Assembly (NCBI GenBank): GCA_006503475.1
Contig: RSEH01000132.1
Span: forward strand, 62,001 to 126,000
Length of the DNA: 64,000 nucleotides
Source: Stentor roeselii
Lineage: Eukaryota; Ciliophora; Heterotrichea; Heterotrichida; Stentoridae
Reading direction: 5' to 3'
Below are positions 37,831-46,848 of this stretch, in pieces; positions within the stretch are counted from its first letter, which is position 1; the number at the start of each line of letters is the position of its first letter. The notes beneath the pieces are model-generated. The model did no database searches. It was not told the origin of the DNA and saw only the letters and a list, made by a program, of their open reading frames with translations. A program made the translations under genes and the position numbers.

Positions 37831-38826
37831 TTATCCTAAAATACTAATTTGATTCGAATATTCAAAAGGTTTCATAAAAGAGACTTTTACCTCACTATCA
37901 ATACAATAAAACAGATTCTTGATAATTTCCTGTCTTTCTTCAAATTTTCTCCCTTTATCCAAAGCAAAAAAAACCTTGCTTCCAACCTTTTCCTTCACCA
38001 ATTTTCCAAGGTTTTCATAATGATTAAGTCGATCTCCAATCTCAAGATGAACAATCTGCTGATGCAAAACACGTTTTTTCGATTCTAAATTTTTTAGTGC
38101 TTTTTCCAAATCCTGAAATTTATAAAATTCACATTGAAGCCTAGCGTTTTTCTTTTCACTCAAACTCAATTCTTTAGACTGATCTATAACCTGATCGACG
38201 ACATTCATCAACTGACTCCAAGACCCATCAAAATCGACCTGATTAATCACCAAAATTTTTCCATTTGTTTTCATTTCATCGACTCGAATTTTTAGAAATC
38301 TTTGCAAGTCGAATTTTTCATTTTTTTCATCATTTTCTTGATTTTCTTGAATTTTTCCGTATTTATCGAGTTCTCCTGGAAGATAAGATATGATCAAGTC
38401 ACTATCTTCTAAATTTTTAACCCAGTGACTTGAGTTCACCCCAGCCCAATAAAGTTTTTTACATGATCCTAAAATATCTTCCCTCAAGGCCAGGCTGAAA
38501 AAACTGTTCCAATCGCAGGGATGCGCCCAGACTGGTTGAACAAGAGTTTCCCTGAAATTCGTAGCTTTTCCAATAATCCGCTTCACAAGTCTCAACATTC
38601 CTTGAGCAGAACCCTGTGAATAAAGACCGATTTTTCTAGTTGTTTGGTTTGAATCATCTAAAGAAGAGATTAAATGATTTTCAGATGCTTCATCAATAAA
38701 ATCCAAGACTTTTTCGTCAAGGTCTGAAGTAAAAACATTGAATTTCTCGTATTTTGGGAACTGTGGAAAGAGGGGTGCAGGGTGGGTAGCGGTAAAAGTC
38801 CTGATAATATTTTTCCCAATTTTCAT
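37831..38826 (-). CDS. SABATH-type methyltransferase-like protein
   Basis: A 331-aa protein that resembles the SABATH family of SAM-dependent carboxyl methyltransferases, best known from plants. Alignable blocks are KIGLYSQGSAQGMLRLVKRIIG (in place of the SAM-binding region), HPCDWNSFFSLAL (family DLPxNDFNxLF), AGVNSSHWVKNL (family SSLHWLS), and FDLQRFLKIRVDEMKTNGKILVIN (family FLxxRAxEL-GG-MVL). The glycine-rich SAM site is altered (LYSQGSAQG), so activity is uncertain. The start codon is 16 bp from the divergent coiled-coil gene. Family call is inference from spaced motifs. Confidence 0.45.
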   Translation of the reverse strand: MKIGKNIIRTFTATHPAPLFPQFPKYEKFNVFTSDLDEKVLDFIDEASENHLISSLDDSNQTTRKIGLYSQGSAQGMLRLVKRIIGKATNFRETLVQPVWAHPCDWNSFFSLALREDILGSCKKLYWAGVNSSHWVKNLEDSDLIISYLPGELDKYGKIQENQENDEKNEKFDLQRFLKIRVDEMKTNGKILVINQVDFDGSWSQLMNVVDQVIDQSKELSLSEKKNARLQCEFYKFQDLEKALKNLESKKRVLHQQIVHLEIGDRLNHYENLGKLVKEKVGSKVFFALDKGRKFEERQEIIKNLFYCIDSEVKVSFMKPFEYSNQISILG

Positions 38827-38842
38827 TCTTTTTCTCTAATAA

Positions 38843-39730
38843 ATGTCAGACACCCAAGAACCGGATGAAAATGATTGGCCGAATCCGAAGTTGGTACGTG
38901 AAATCATTGAATGTCGGCAAGCCGTGAGTGAAAACTTAACTTTAACATACCTGCTTACTTACTACAAAGGGCAAGTTTCAGATCTTGAACTACAGATAAG
39001 TGACTTAAAAGCAAAGCTAACAGCTAAAGACCACGAGTTGAGTCTTTACAAGTCGAAATCGACGCTGAAGTCACAAGGCAACATCTTAGACCCCAACACG
39101 ACATCTCTGCTTTCATCGAAATCAGACCGAAACGAGATCCTCTCAGCAGAAGAAACAACTCATTTAAATCTCGATTATTTAACTCTGCAAAACGACCTTC
39201 TTAATCAAAAAGAAGCAAATTTCAAAAGTCTTGCCGAGATCGAAAGACTTCAGAAAAAAATAGAAAACTATGAAAAAACTTCAAATCATTTTTGCAACAG
39301 ACCAACTGAAGAACTAGTCCTTTTAGTTCAAAGACTTGTAGAAGAAAACGAAGAATTAAAAGGAAAAAATAATGAAACTCGTAGCACGGCTCATAAAACT
39401 TTCAATTCAAGTGAAGTTAAAAGTGGATCAATGCTTTTTAATGATACTGAAAGTGCCTCTATCGCTGAATCTACACCTAGAGGGGAAGAACCAATACCTG
39501 CCGTTAAGGAAATTTGCTTTAATACTGGGTTTTTCGCTCAAAATTTCAATAAAAGGTTTGAAAACCCGGAACCTCCGAAGACCAGGTGTCAGTTGAATGC
39601 TCCTCAAAAGGTTTTACATTCAAGGAAGACGAAAGTTGTCAGTTGTGACTTGACGGAAATATTAAAATCACCTCCGAAGTATAAAAGTTTGGCTGAGTTT
39701 TGCCCGAGTTTTAAAAGGAAGTTTAAATAG
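38843..39730 (+). CDS. coiled-coil protein, 295 aa
   Basis: I do not recognise this protein. Residues about 40-80 and 110-170 are heptad coiled coil; the C-terminal 110 residues are Ser/Thr/Pro-rich and then basic, ending FCPSFKRKFK. No membrane span. It diverges from the SABATH-like gene with 16 bp between start codons and converges on RNase H2A with 16 bp between stops, so virtually no noncoding DNA flanks it. Confidence 0.7.
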   Translation: MSDTQEPDENDWPNPKLVREIIECRQAVSENLTLTYLLTYYKGQVSDLELQISDLKAKLTAKDHELSLYKSKSTLKSQGNILDPNTTSLLSSKSDRNEILSAEETTHLNLDYLTLQNDLLNQKEANFKSLAEIERLQKKIENYEKTSNHFCNRPTEELVLLVQRLVEENEELKGKNNETRSTAHKTFNSSEVKSGSMLFNDTESASIAESTPRGEEPIPAVKEICFNTGFFAQNFNKRFENPEPPKTRCQLNAPQKVLHSRKTKVVSCDLTEILKSPPKYKSLAEFCPSFKRKFK

Positions 39731-39746
39731 GTGTTAATAACTTAAT

Positions 39747-40481
39747 CTATAAAAAAGAGTTTTTCATTCCTAGAGTTTCGTAATAATAAAAAGGGTTCGC
39801 TTCTTGCGATTCTGGCCATGTTACCTTTGGAAGAGTTTCCATTGCGGTTGTGCAAGTTTTCCAGGAAATTCTGACATATCGGCTTGGGTACCCAAAAACA
39901 GGATGCATCGAATTTTTAAGCCAGTTCTGCGTATTCGGATCAGCAGGGTACCCAGAGCCCACATCTCCAATAAAATCTTTATAGCTCTCAACAATCTGAT
40001 CCCTGGTGACCTTTGCGACAATACTTGCAGCACTGACGACCGGGAACAAACTATCAGCTTTCGGGGTGACTTTGAATTCAATTCCAGGGAACCTTGACGA
40101 GAGCCGAGACTGATAACTTTCAGCAGTGCCGACAGTATCAACGTAAACATTCGTGATTCGAGTTCCTTTTGTTAGCAGTCTTCGAATGAGAGTCTCTGCA
40201 CTTTCCATTGAAATCACATTCAGACTGACCTTTACTCTGCCTAGCATCATGTTGGAGATGTATTCAGGAGTCAAGATTTCAGTTTCGTATAAGACTGAAG
40301 ATTCACTTTTCAAGTCGTTGAATAGTTGTTCTCTTCTTTTTTCTGTCAATGTCTTTGAATCCGCGAAACCTAGAGAAGCCAACCGTGCTTTTTCTTTGAC
40401 TGGCCAAGCACAACAAGCATAAATCATCGGACCTATCACAGGACCTCTTCCTGCTTCGTCAATTCCTACTTCGTATTCCAT
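39747..40481 (-). CDS. RNASEH2A: ribonuclease H2 catalytic subunit A
   Basis: Removes ribonucleotides from DNA and RNA from RNA-DNA hybrids. At 244 aa all four metal ligands are in place: Asp8 and Glu9 in GIDEAGRGPVIGPM, Asp115 in VYVDTVGT, and Asp143 in KADSLFPVVSAASIVAKVTRD. Their spacing (107 and 135 residues from the first Asp) equals that of human RNASEH2A. The SGYPADPNT and VFGYPSRYVRISWKT blocks are also typical. Start is the first ATG. Confidence 0.95.
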   Translation of the reverse strand: MEYEVGIDEAGRGPVIGPMIYACCAWPVKEKARLASLGFADSKTLTEKRREQLFNDLKSESSVLYETEILTPEYISNMMLGRVKVSLNVISMESAETLIRRLLTKGTRITNVYVDTVGTAESYQSRLSSRFPGIEFKVTPKADSLFPVVSAASIVAKVTRDQIVESYKDFIGDVGSGYPADPNTQNWLKNSMHPVFGYPSRYVRISWKTCTTAMETLPKVTWPESQEANPFYYYETLGMKNSFL

Positions 40482-41183
40482 TTGTTTTATGTTGCGATGG
40501 TGATTGAATCAGTGATACTTATATTTTGAATCATAGATTAAAATTTGTAAGATATCGGGTTATATTTTTATTGGGATGAAGATAATTACAATAGTTATAA
40601 GTATTTCAAAAATTCTTATAATAGATATAATGCTAAGATTGATAATAGAAGACCTTTGAGGTCTAATTAGCATTATTAAAGGCGGAAGAGTTCATAAATT
40701 AAATAAAAAAAATTCTAGATTTTCAGGTGGAATATTCCGAATATTACCCTTCATTGCTGTGAAGCCTATTGAACTACCTAATTATACAATATCATCAGCC
40801 AAACAGGCTTAAGTCACATAGTCTAAATTTGGTTTGTATAAATTTCTAAAAAATAATCTATTAAAACCTTGAAATTTAAAAATTTTCTTAATTATTAATC
40901 CTTCTTCATAATCAAGATATTAAATATTCTATTAAAATTATAACTAAAAAAAAATCAACATTATCCCCAATTTCAAACTAAGTCTACGGGGTGCACTTAT
41001 AATAATATATCTAATGGATCAAATAAATTCTCAAATATTCTAAACAGACCCTGAACTATTCAATAATAATCAAGATCAACTATAATAATATCCGCATCTG
41101 AACATTTCTCAACTACCAATTCCTACCCCTCAAGAAATCCATTCAATTATTTATTAATCATATCTTATCTCTAAAAAAATTAA
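40482..41183. other. intergenic with nested inverted repeats
   Basis: 700 bp without a gene. At 40629-40674 an 8-bp stem (AATGCTAA / TTAGCATT) encloses a 5-bp hairpin (AGACC-TTTGA-GGTCT). At 40758-40818 TGTGAAGCCT pairs with AGGCTT...CACA. These could form a structured RNA or be chance; no known RNA family is recognised. Confidence 0.35.
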
Positions 41184-41849
41184 CTACTTGCACCAAAGTT
41201 TAGAGACTTGCATACAAGAACAAGTGAGTAAATACTGTCTAATATCTTTAAGATACCCAGGCCAATACACCCTGAGTTCACAAGCACGATCAACACACTT
41301 AGCCATAGTAAGATGGACCCCTCTCTTCAAATGAATGATTTTCAATATTTTACTAAGTTCATCACGATAAGGAATAGCCCGTTCAGGGTAATTTTTCCTA
41401 GTATAGCAAAAATACGACTCAGTAATAGAAGAGACTTTTTCCCTATTAATCGAGTAATGTTCAGCAACTTTTTTCAATGTTTTCTTGCCTTCCATGCCTT
41501 CTTTATAACCTTTTGGGTAAAAGTTCACTTTGCGGTACCTGTAAATATCATGCAAAGAATAATGTTTGCTTTCATCTTGCCCTGCAAATTCTCGTAAACG
41601 ACCTTCACTGTCGTATTCTGTCGATGTTATCACGTCAATGTTCGCAAATTTCTTACCTGTCGGAAGTTGGATGCTTTCAAATGACAGGCCACTCAAGTCC
41701 GCCTTTCCTGAAGGGGTCGATGTTCCGGCAGAGTAAAAGTTCAGAGATGGGACTGGACTGGTCACGCTTGGCTGGAATTTGAATACGTTTCCGCCCAGGG
41801 GGGTTAAGGATGGTTGACGCTTTTTAGGAAGATTGAAGGAGGGCTCCAT
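41184..41849 (-). CDS. protein with integrase-type H2C2 zinc-binding-like C-terminus
   Basis: A 221-aa protein. Residues 1-80 are Ser/Pro-rich and disordered. Residues about 95-165 are basic and helical. Residues about 170-221 resemble the HHCC zinc-binding domain found ahead of retroelement integrase cores: H-x5-H, then about 30 residues with VYWPGYLKDIRQYLLTC, then a Cys pair. No integrase catalytic core, reverse transcriptase or end repeats are visible in the window. It may be an old domesticated fragment serving as a host protein, or a convergent zinc module. It sits 197 bp from the divergent vWA gene. Confidence 0.5.
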   Translation of the reverse strand: MEPSFNLPKKRQPSLTPLGGNVFKFQPSVTSPVPSLNFYSAGTSTPSGKADLSGLSFESIQLPTGKKFANIDVITSTEYDSEGRLREFAGQDESKHYSLHDIYRYRKVNFYPKGYKEGMEGKKTLKKVAEHYSINREKVSSITESYFCYTRKNYPERAIPYRDELSKILKIIHLKRGVHLTMAKCVDRACELRVYWPGYLKDIRQYLLTCSCMQVSKLWCK

Positions 41850-41882
41850 TTTTATTATTATTCTTTTTGCGCCATTTCAGAA

Positions 41883-41997
41883 TTTTTGGATTTTTAGGAG
41901 ATGTGGGAAGGGTTTAGTTGATGAGGAGAGGATTGAGATTGGGAGTTTAGGTTTTTTGCAATCCTTCAAAACCTCTAAAAATCCAAAAAAACCTAAA
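41883..41997. repeat. inverted repeats in a divergent promoter
   Basis: TTTTTGGATTTTTAG (41883-41897) pairs with CTAAAAATCCAAAAA (41975-41989), and TTTAGGTTTTTT (41946-41957) with AAAAAACCTAAA (41986-41997). They lie in the 197-bp gap between the two divergent start codons. Confidence 0.6.
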
Positions 41998-42046
41998 AAC
42001 CTAAAACCTCCATTTCTCCAGCAATCAAATCCGGTAATAACTTAAA

Positions 42047-43828
42047 ATGGAATGCGCTATGAATTTCGCCTATTTCGACGAGAACCATTCAGGTCTATCC
42101 GAAACGAACATAATCGAGTTAAACCTAAACTGTTTAAAGCAAGGTTCCCAAATAGCGACAGGTGAAGCAATTTTCTGTTCCCTGTGCAAGTCAATCTTAA
42201 ATTCCTATTCCAAGTTAACCAAATCGCTCGATACTCACGAGTGGGTCTGTGAATTCTGCGGCACTTCGAACTTGCTAACTCTCGACCCAGACGAGATCCC
42301 ATGCGAATCGGAATTGACCTATGTATTAGAATCAGCGTCTCAAGCCTCATCATCTTCAAGTCTTGCAAAGCGAGGAGGTTTAATTTTCTGCATCGACATA
42401 TCCGGTTCAATGTGCGTTTCTAAGCCAGTCGAAGGAAAGCTAAACTTAAAGACCTGCCGAATGGAAGAGCTCAGAAAAATGATAATCCCAGGTCAAGACG
42501 ACCCAAATTTTTCAGAAGAAAACGTGACTTACGTCTCAAGACTCGAATGTGTCCAAGCCGCAATCGAACACCAGCTTCAAGTCCTGTCAAATTCTTCACC
42601 AGACCTCAAAGTCGGCCTCATCGCCTTCAGCGGGGAAGTCAGAGTCATCGGCGACGGTGTGAATGAAGAGGTCATCGCCGGTGACCGACTTGAAAACTAC
42701 GAAGGTCTTAAAGAATGGGCAGAACAACGAAAACATCTTTTTTTCCAGAAGACAGTCTCACAAAATCTTCAAGTTTTAAAAGAAAAAGTCCTGGAATTAC
42801 AGGAAAATGGACTCACCGCATTAGGACCTGCACTTCTAGTCTCTGTCATTTTGGCTTCAGAAACTGGACCTGGGTCGAAAGTGATTATTTGCACTGATGG
42901 ACTTGCTAATGTGGGAGTTGGAGCTTTGGATGGAATGGTGACTAGTTTTTATGTCATGGTTGGAAATTTAGCTTGTCAATTGGGAGTCTCGGTCTCGATT
43001 ATTTCTATTGAAGGGGAAGAGTGTCAGCTGGAGTCACTTATTAGTGTCACGGAAAGCACGGGAGGAGATGTCATTCGAGTAGCTCCTGAAAAAATTTCAG
43101 AGGAATTCGCGAATATTTTGTCTTGTGAAGTTATTGCTACTCAGGTTGATGTTCAGGTCACTTTGCATAAGGCTATTGAGTTTAGAAATGAATATCCTCA
43201 AAATTTGAGCTTTGCTAGGTCGAGATTGGAGAAAGTGGTTGGGAATGCTACTATTGATTCTTCGTTTTCTTTTGCTTTTAATTTGAAACCTAGGGACCAG
43301 CTGGAAAGATTGGGAATTGATATCAATGAACTTAAGGCGATACCTATTCAAGCAGTCATAAGTTACACAAGTCTTGAAGGTATGAGATGCGTAAGAGTAA
43401 TCAATAAAATCCAGCCAATCACCCAAAACAAATACCAAGCTCAAGGTAGTTCAAAAATCGAGATGATGGCGCGAGCAGGCAAGAGACAAGCCGCACGATT
43501 TGCAGAGCAAGGCCAATACAACGAAGTCCGCCAATTACTAAACGAGTGGAAAACAGAATTACGAGGAACCGTACTCGACTATGAACAAGAAGCAAATCTG
43601 ATTCAATTCAACGAAGAAGCCGAAGTGTTCGAAAGAGAAGTGCTCAATGAAGAACTAAACCATAAACGATTTGAAGAAGAAGAAAAGTTATCCTCTCCAG
43701 AAATAAGAGAAACGATTTCAAGAAACAAAACCGAATTAGAAAAACCTCCTTCTTCATTACAAGTAAGAACTCGCAATCAAAGTGACCGATATGTAAGTGC
43801 CGTTCAACGCTTTAGTAAAAATAAATAA
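42047..43828 (+). CDS. vWA protein with Sec23/24-like zinc ribbon, 593 aa
   Basis: Residues 44-71 form a four-Cys zinc ribbon (C44xxC47, C68xxC71), as in Sec23/24. Residues about 110-350 form a von Willebrand A domain: the MIDAS loop DISGS (117-121) is preceded by GLIFCI, and IICTDGLANVG gives the later Asp. A beta-rich region follows, and residues about 470-560 are helical and acidic. This ribbon-vWA order mirrors the Sec23/24 trunk, but no gelsolin domain is present, so it is not a true COPII subunit. Its role is unknown. The next gene's ATG lies 2 bp after its stop. Confidence 0.75.
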   Translation: MECAMNFAYFDENHSGLSETNIIELNLNCLKQGSQIATGEAIFCSLCKSILNSYSKLTKSLDTHEWVCEFCGTSNLLTLDPDEIPCESELTYVLESASQASSSSSLAKRGGLIFCIDISGSMCVSKPVEGKLNLKTCRMEELRKMIIPGQDDPNFSEENVTYVSRLECVQAAIEHQLQVLSNSSPDLKVGLIAFSGEVRVIGDGVNEEVIAGDRLENYEGLKEWAEQRKHLFFQKTVSQNLQVLKEKVLELQENGLTALGPALLVSVILASETGPGSKVIICTDGLANVGVGALDGMVTSFYVMVGNLACQLGVSVSIISIEGEECQLESLISVTESTGGDVIRVAPEKISEEFANILSCEVIATQVDVQVTLHKAIEFRNEYPQNLSFARSRLEKVVGNATIDSSFSFAFNLKPRDQLERLGIDINELKAIPIQAVISYTSLEGMRCVRVINKIQPITQNKYQAQGSSKIEMMARAGKRQAARFAEQGQYNEVRQLLNEWKTELRGTVLDYEQEANLIQFNEEAEVFEREVLNEELNHKRFEEEEKLSSPEIRETISRNKTELEKPPSSLQVRTRNQSDRYVSAVQRFSKNK

Positions 43829-43830
43829 CT

Positions 43831-44430
43831 ATGGACTGGCAAGTCGTCAGCAAAAAGTCAAAATCGCGAATTCGATCACATCAGACAGGTACCAAAACAA
43901 GTGATTTCCGGGTAAGTTTTATTAATTTTCAAGAGATTCTCGAGAAATGTAAAAATGACTCATCTTTCCAACAGATGAAAGAAGACCTTACAGGAAGAAT
44001 CACTAAAAAAGTAGTCTCTGTAGGAATCGGGAATTTTTCTAGTTCACTTTACAGTCTGAGCCAACAAGCTCTGTTTGAAGCGGTCTCAGAAGAAGGGTCT
44101 CAAGTTTATGACCCTGACTATCTTTTAGAAGAAGTGGAATACTTGAAAAGAAAAGGTTTTGATGTGAATCCAGGACTTTTTTTTGAATTTGAAGAAGAAG
44201 AAGTCACGTTTTTCATGGTTCATTGTCACTTTTCATTGTATCAAACGCTTCTTGCCAAGGACTGGGTAGGTCGAAGTCGAGTTGTCATCTTCGGAAACTC
44301 ACTCGAGTCGATAAAAAAACAGATGACTGACCCTCAAGCTTTAAAAAATGCTGAAAAGTTCAAAGAAAGCCGGTTTTTTACTGATGACCTGGCCTTTAGT
44401 GACACTTTTGTATCTAAAAACTTTGATTAG
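43831..44430 (+). CDS. SRR1: SRR1-family protein
   Basis: A 199-aa member of the SRR1 (sensitivity to red light reduced) family. It shows the family blocks VVSVGIGNFSSSLYSLSQQALF, VYDPDYLLEEVEYLKRKGFDV, TFFMVHCHFSLYQTLLAKDW and VVIFGNSLESIK. Plant SRR1 is linked to clock and light responses; animal and yeast relatives to transcription or haem-related regulation. The biochemical role is unresolved. The ATG is 2 bp after the stop of the vWA gene and in a different frame, so its 5' UTR or promoter lies within that gene. Confidence 0.85.
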   Translation: MDWQVVSKKSKSRIRSHQTGTKTSDFRVSFINFQEILEKCKNDSSFQQMKEDLTGRITKKVVSVGIGNFSSSLYSLSQQALFEAVSEEGSQVYDPDYLLEEVEYLKRKGFDVNPGLFFEFEEEEVTFFMVHCHFSLYQTLLAKDWVGRSRVVIFGNSLESIKKQMTDPQALKNAEKFKESRFFTDDLAFSDTFVSKNFD

Positions 44431-44446
44431 AACATTTTTAATTAGT

Positions 44447-45154
44447 ATGAACTCTGGGTTTATTGAACTTTTTAATCCGAATTTCAATGATCTTCATGCT
44501 GCCAAAAGTGAAATATTGAGGAAAAACTTTAAAAAAATCACACGATTTGAAGAAATCTCTGAAAAACTTCAAACTATTCAGCTTGTTAAAAGAAATAAAG
44601 GAAGGTCTGGTCTTAGTAGTTCAAATTTAACACTTGTTTTAAACAAACCTCGCTTTTTCAAAGAGGCTTTTCAGGAAAATTTTAAAGAGATTCATGAAAA
44701 AGTGAAAAATCTGAATAAGACTGAGTTGAAAAGAGAAAATTTCAGTAGTTCTAATGTTAAAGAAAGGGAAAATAAGAATAACATGAAAGAATCAACTAAA
44801 TCGATGAATTCTAGTTCAGGGTTTTTAACTGTTGATTCAAAATCCTGGCATCTCAGGAAACAACCGAGCGTTGTAAATTTTTCAATTGTGAAACAAAATG
44901 AAAACTCTTGCCAAGAGAAAAAAATTTTCAGGACAACTGTTTCAGCTGCTCGCTTTAGAAAAAATTATTTTAAAAATAAAGAAGATGGTCCTCAGTTCCC
45001 AGCACTTCAGGTTCCTTTGAGGATGAAAAAGCAGCAGGATCTGGAAGTTGCTAGTAAAAGCTTTGCTGATTTGAAAAGTCTTCCTATTCATAGGCTTTCT
45101 ATTGAAAGTAATATCTTTTCCAGGATCAGGAAGATTCGTGGAAAGCTACAGTAA
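44447..45154 (+). CDS. hypothetical protein, 235 aa
   Basis: I do not recognise this protein. The frame extends further upstream, into SRR1, but I choose the ATG at 44447 (MNSGFIELFNP), which follows SRR1's stop by 16 bp. The protein is basic and rich in Lys, Asn and Ser, mostly disordered, with helical stretches (FFKEAFQENFKEIHEKVKNL). It ends with RLSIESNIFSRIRKIRGKLQ. No membrane span. Confidence 0.6.
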   Translation: MNSGFIELFNPNFNDLHAAKSEILRKNFKKITRFEEISEKLQTIQLVKRNKGRSGLSSSNLTLVLNKPRFFKEAFQENFKEIHEKVKNLNKTELKRENFSSSNVKERENKNNMKESTKSMNSSSGFLTVDSKSWHLRKQPSVVNFSIVKQNENSCQEKKIFRTTVSAARFRKNYFKNKEDGPQFPALQVPLRMKKQQDLEVASKSFADLKSLPIHRLSIESNIFSRIRKIRGKLQ

Positions 45155-46131
45155 GTGATGTTTGGGATAAATTAATGGTTTATGTAAAGTTTTGAATTTG
45201 GATAATTATGGCTAAGAAACAATTAAGGAGTATTATCAATTAAGATTAAGGTTTAGTCAGATTAATTAGTGAATGATATTCTATAAAATATTAGAGTACT
45301 AGAGGAATTCACCAACAAATCGTGGAGAAAGTATTAGTGTGCACATAGTTATATATAGAAAGATGAAATATGATTGAGGAAACAATGTGATTGAATAATT
45401 CTTGGTGGATTGAGGAATCATATAAGAAGGAGTCTTTCTAATTGATTCTGCATAAATAAATTTAAGAGCTTATTTATGTAATATTAAAGTATGTTCTGCC
45501 TGAATCTATAATTATTAATAAATGATTGTAAGGGGAATTGAATTGGATTATTATTATTATTATTAAACATTTAGTTGTAAAATATCAAAACACAAGCATG
45601 AAATAATATCATGAAAAAGAACCTATAATTCAATTAAACACGCTATTGAGACTAGAAACAGAAAATAACTTTTCAACAGCATCTATTCGACGAAGAATTA
45701 ACAAGACTCTATAATACGGTCTCTGTTGGAATGCTATTCTTTAGTAAAATTTTCACAATAAAAATGAGATCATTAGATTTTCTAGTATTCAGACTCTTTA
45801 CTTATAAATATTGTTCTCACTTATATTTTTAATCAAAATAATCTCTAGATTTCTAATAAAAAAATCCTCTAGATACCACCAACTTTTTGAAATTCAACAA
45901 TCTCCCCATAAATATAAAAAATCGTAATCATTCACTATTTAAATAATACCCAGAATTGAATTTAATCAAAATTACATCTAAATAGTCCAATAATCCAAAT
46001 GAAAATATAAAAAAAATATTATCTCACTTTCTGTTGGGCATTTATAAATTTGTTACTAAGCCAAATATTTACATGTCTCAAAACCTTTCATTGAGAGTAA
46101 GAATGATGAATACCCAAATCCCTAATAATAA
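45155..46131. other. long intergenic, no gene seen
   Basis: About 980 bp of AT-rich spacer. A (ATT) microsatellite of 19 nt lies at 45547-45565. No frame or RNA gene could be supported. Confidence 0.35.
45547..45565 (+). repeat. (ATT)n microsatellite
   Basis: Six uninterrupted ATT units plus one base. Confidence 0.85.
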
Positions 46132-46779
46132 ATGGAAGAACCCCAAAAAAATTCGCCAGAATCCTGCCAAGAAGTGATTCCTCGAATGAAAACCGATAGT
46201 TCAATCCTTGACTACCCAGTGACATTAGACCCAAATCAAAACATCGAAAAGAACGAAATAAAATATCAAGTCAACGAGACAGTAGTCCATCAGGAACCCT
46301 CTAAATCATCAAAAAAATCAAAAATATGTAAACCAAAATCTGTCACTTTTCGAGACCCTGATTCAAAATACGTTATTTTTGCAGTTATTCTGAGATTTGT
46401 TATTCTTGTTAAAGTGATTTTGTACAGCAGTATTCTTTTTAAAGTTCCTGTTTTAAGCATTCTTCTTATTTTTGAACTTTTCGGGTTTTGCTCTTTGACT
46501 AGCTTGAGGAAGAAAATGATGATTTTTTATGTTGTTTTTCTTGCGGCTGCCTTTGTTGGGAAAATCATTGGTATTGTTGACTATGCTAAAAATAACTCTG
46601 GAAGTGATAGTTTCCAGGTTGTGGTCACTGTGCTGGTTTCTGCTGAGATTATTGAAGGACTTCAGATTGTTCCTCAGATAGTTTTAACTACTTGGATCTA
46701 TAATATGCATGAGTCTAGGATTTTTGAGATTTATAAAAAGAATATTCAGCTTTGCTGCTGCTGTAAGAAGATTAAGTAA
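46132..46779 (+). CDS. multispan membrane protein, 215 aa
   Basis: I do not recognise this protein. The first 80 residues are polar and cytosolic. Four hydrophobic spans follow at about 82-101, 104-121, 127-147 and 163-195. The C-terminus ends LCCCCKKIK, a four-Cys cluster beside Lys that is a likely palmitoylation site. Converges with the Pol delta-like gene, leaving 69 bp. Confidence 0.7.
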   Translation: MEEPQKNSPESCQEVIPRMKTDSSILDYPVTLDPNQNIEKNEIKYQVNETVVHQEPSKSSKKSKICKPKSVTFRDPDSKYVIFAVILRFVILVKVILYSSILFKVPVLSILLIFELFGFCSLTSLRKKMMIFYVVFLAAAFVGKIIGIVDYAKNNSGSDSFQVVVTVLVSAEIIEGLQIVPQIVLTTWIYNMHESRIFEIYKKNIQLCCCCKKIK

Positions 46780-46848
46780 TTTCAACTAATCTAATTTCTT
46801 GAATTCATAAACCTAATAACTTTAAACATCATTAATTAACCACTAACT

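Noticed and set aside
43780-43860. vWA and SRR1 as one spliced gene
   Set aside because: No 15-nt GT-AG intron lies at the junction, and each half is a complete known domain set.
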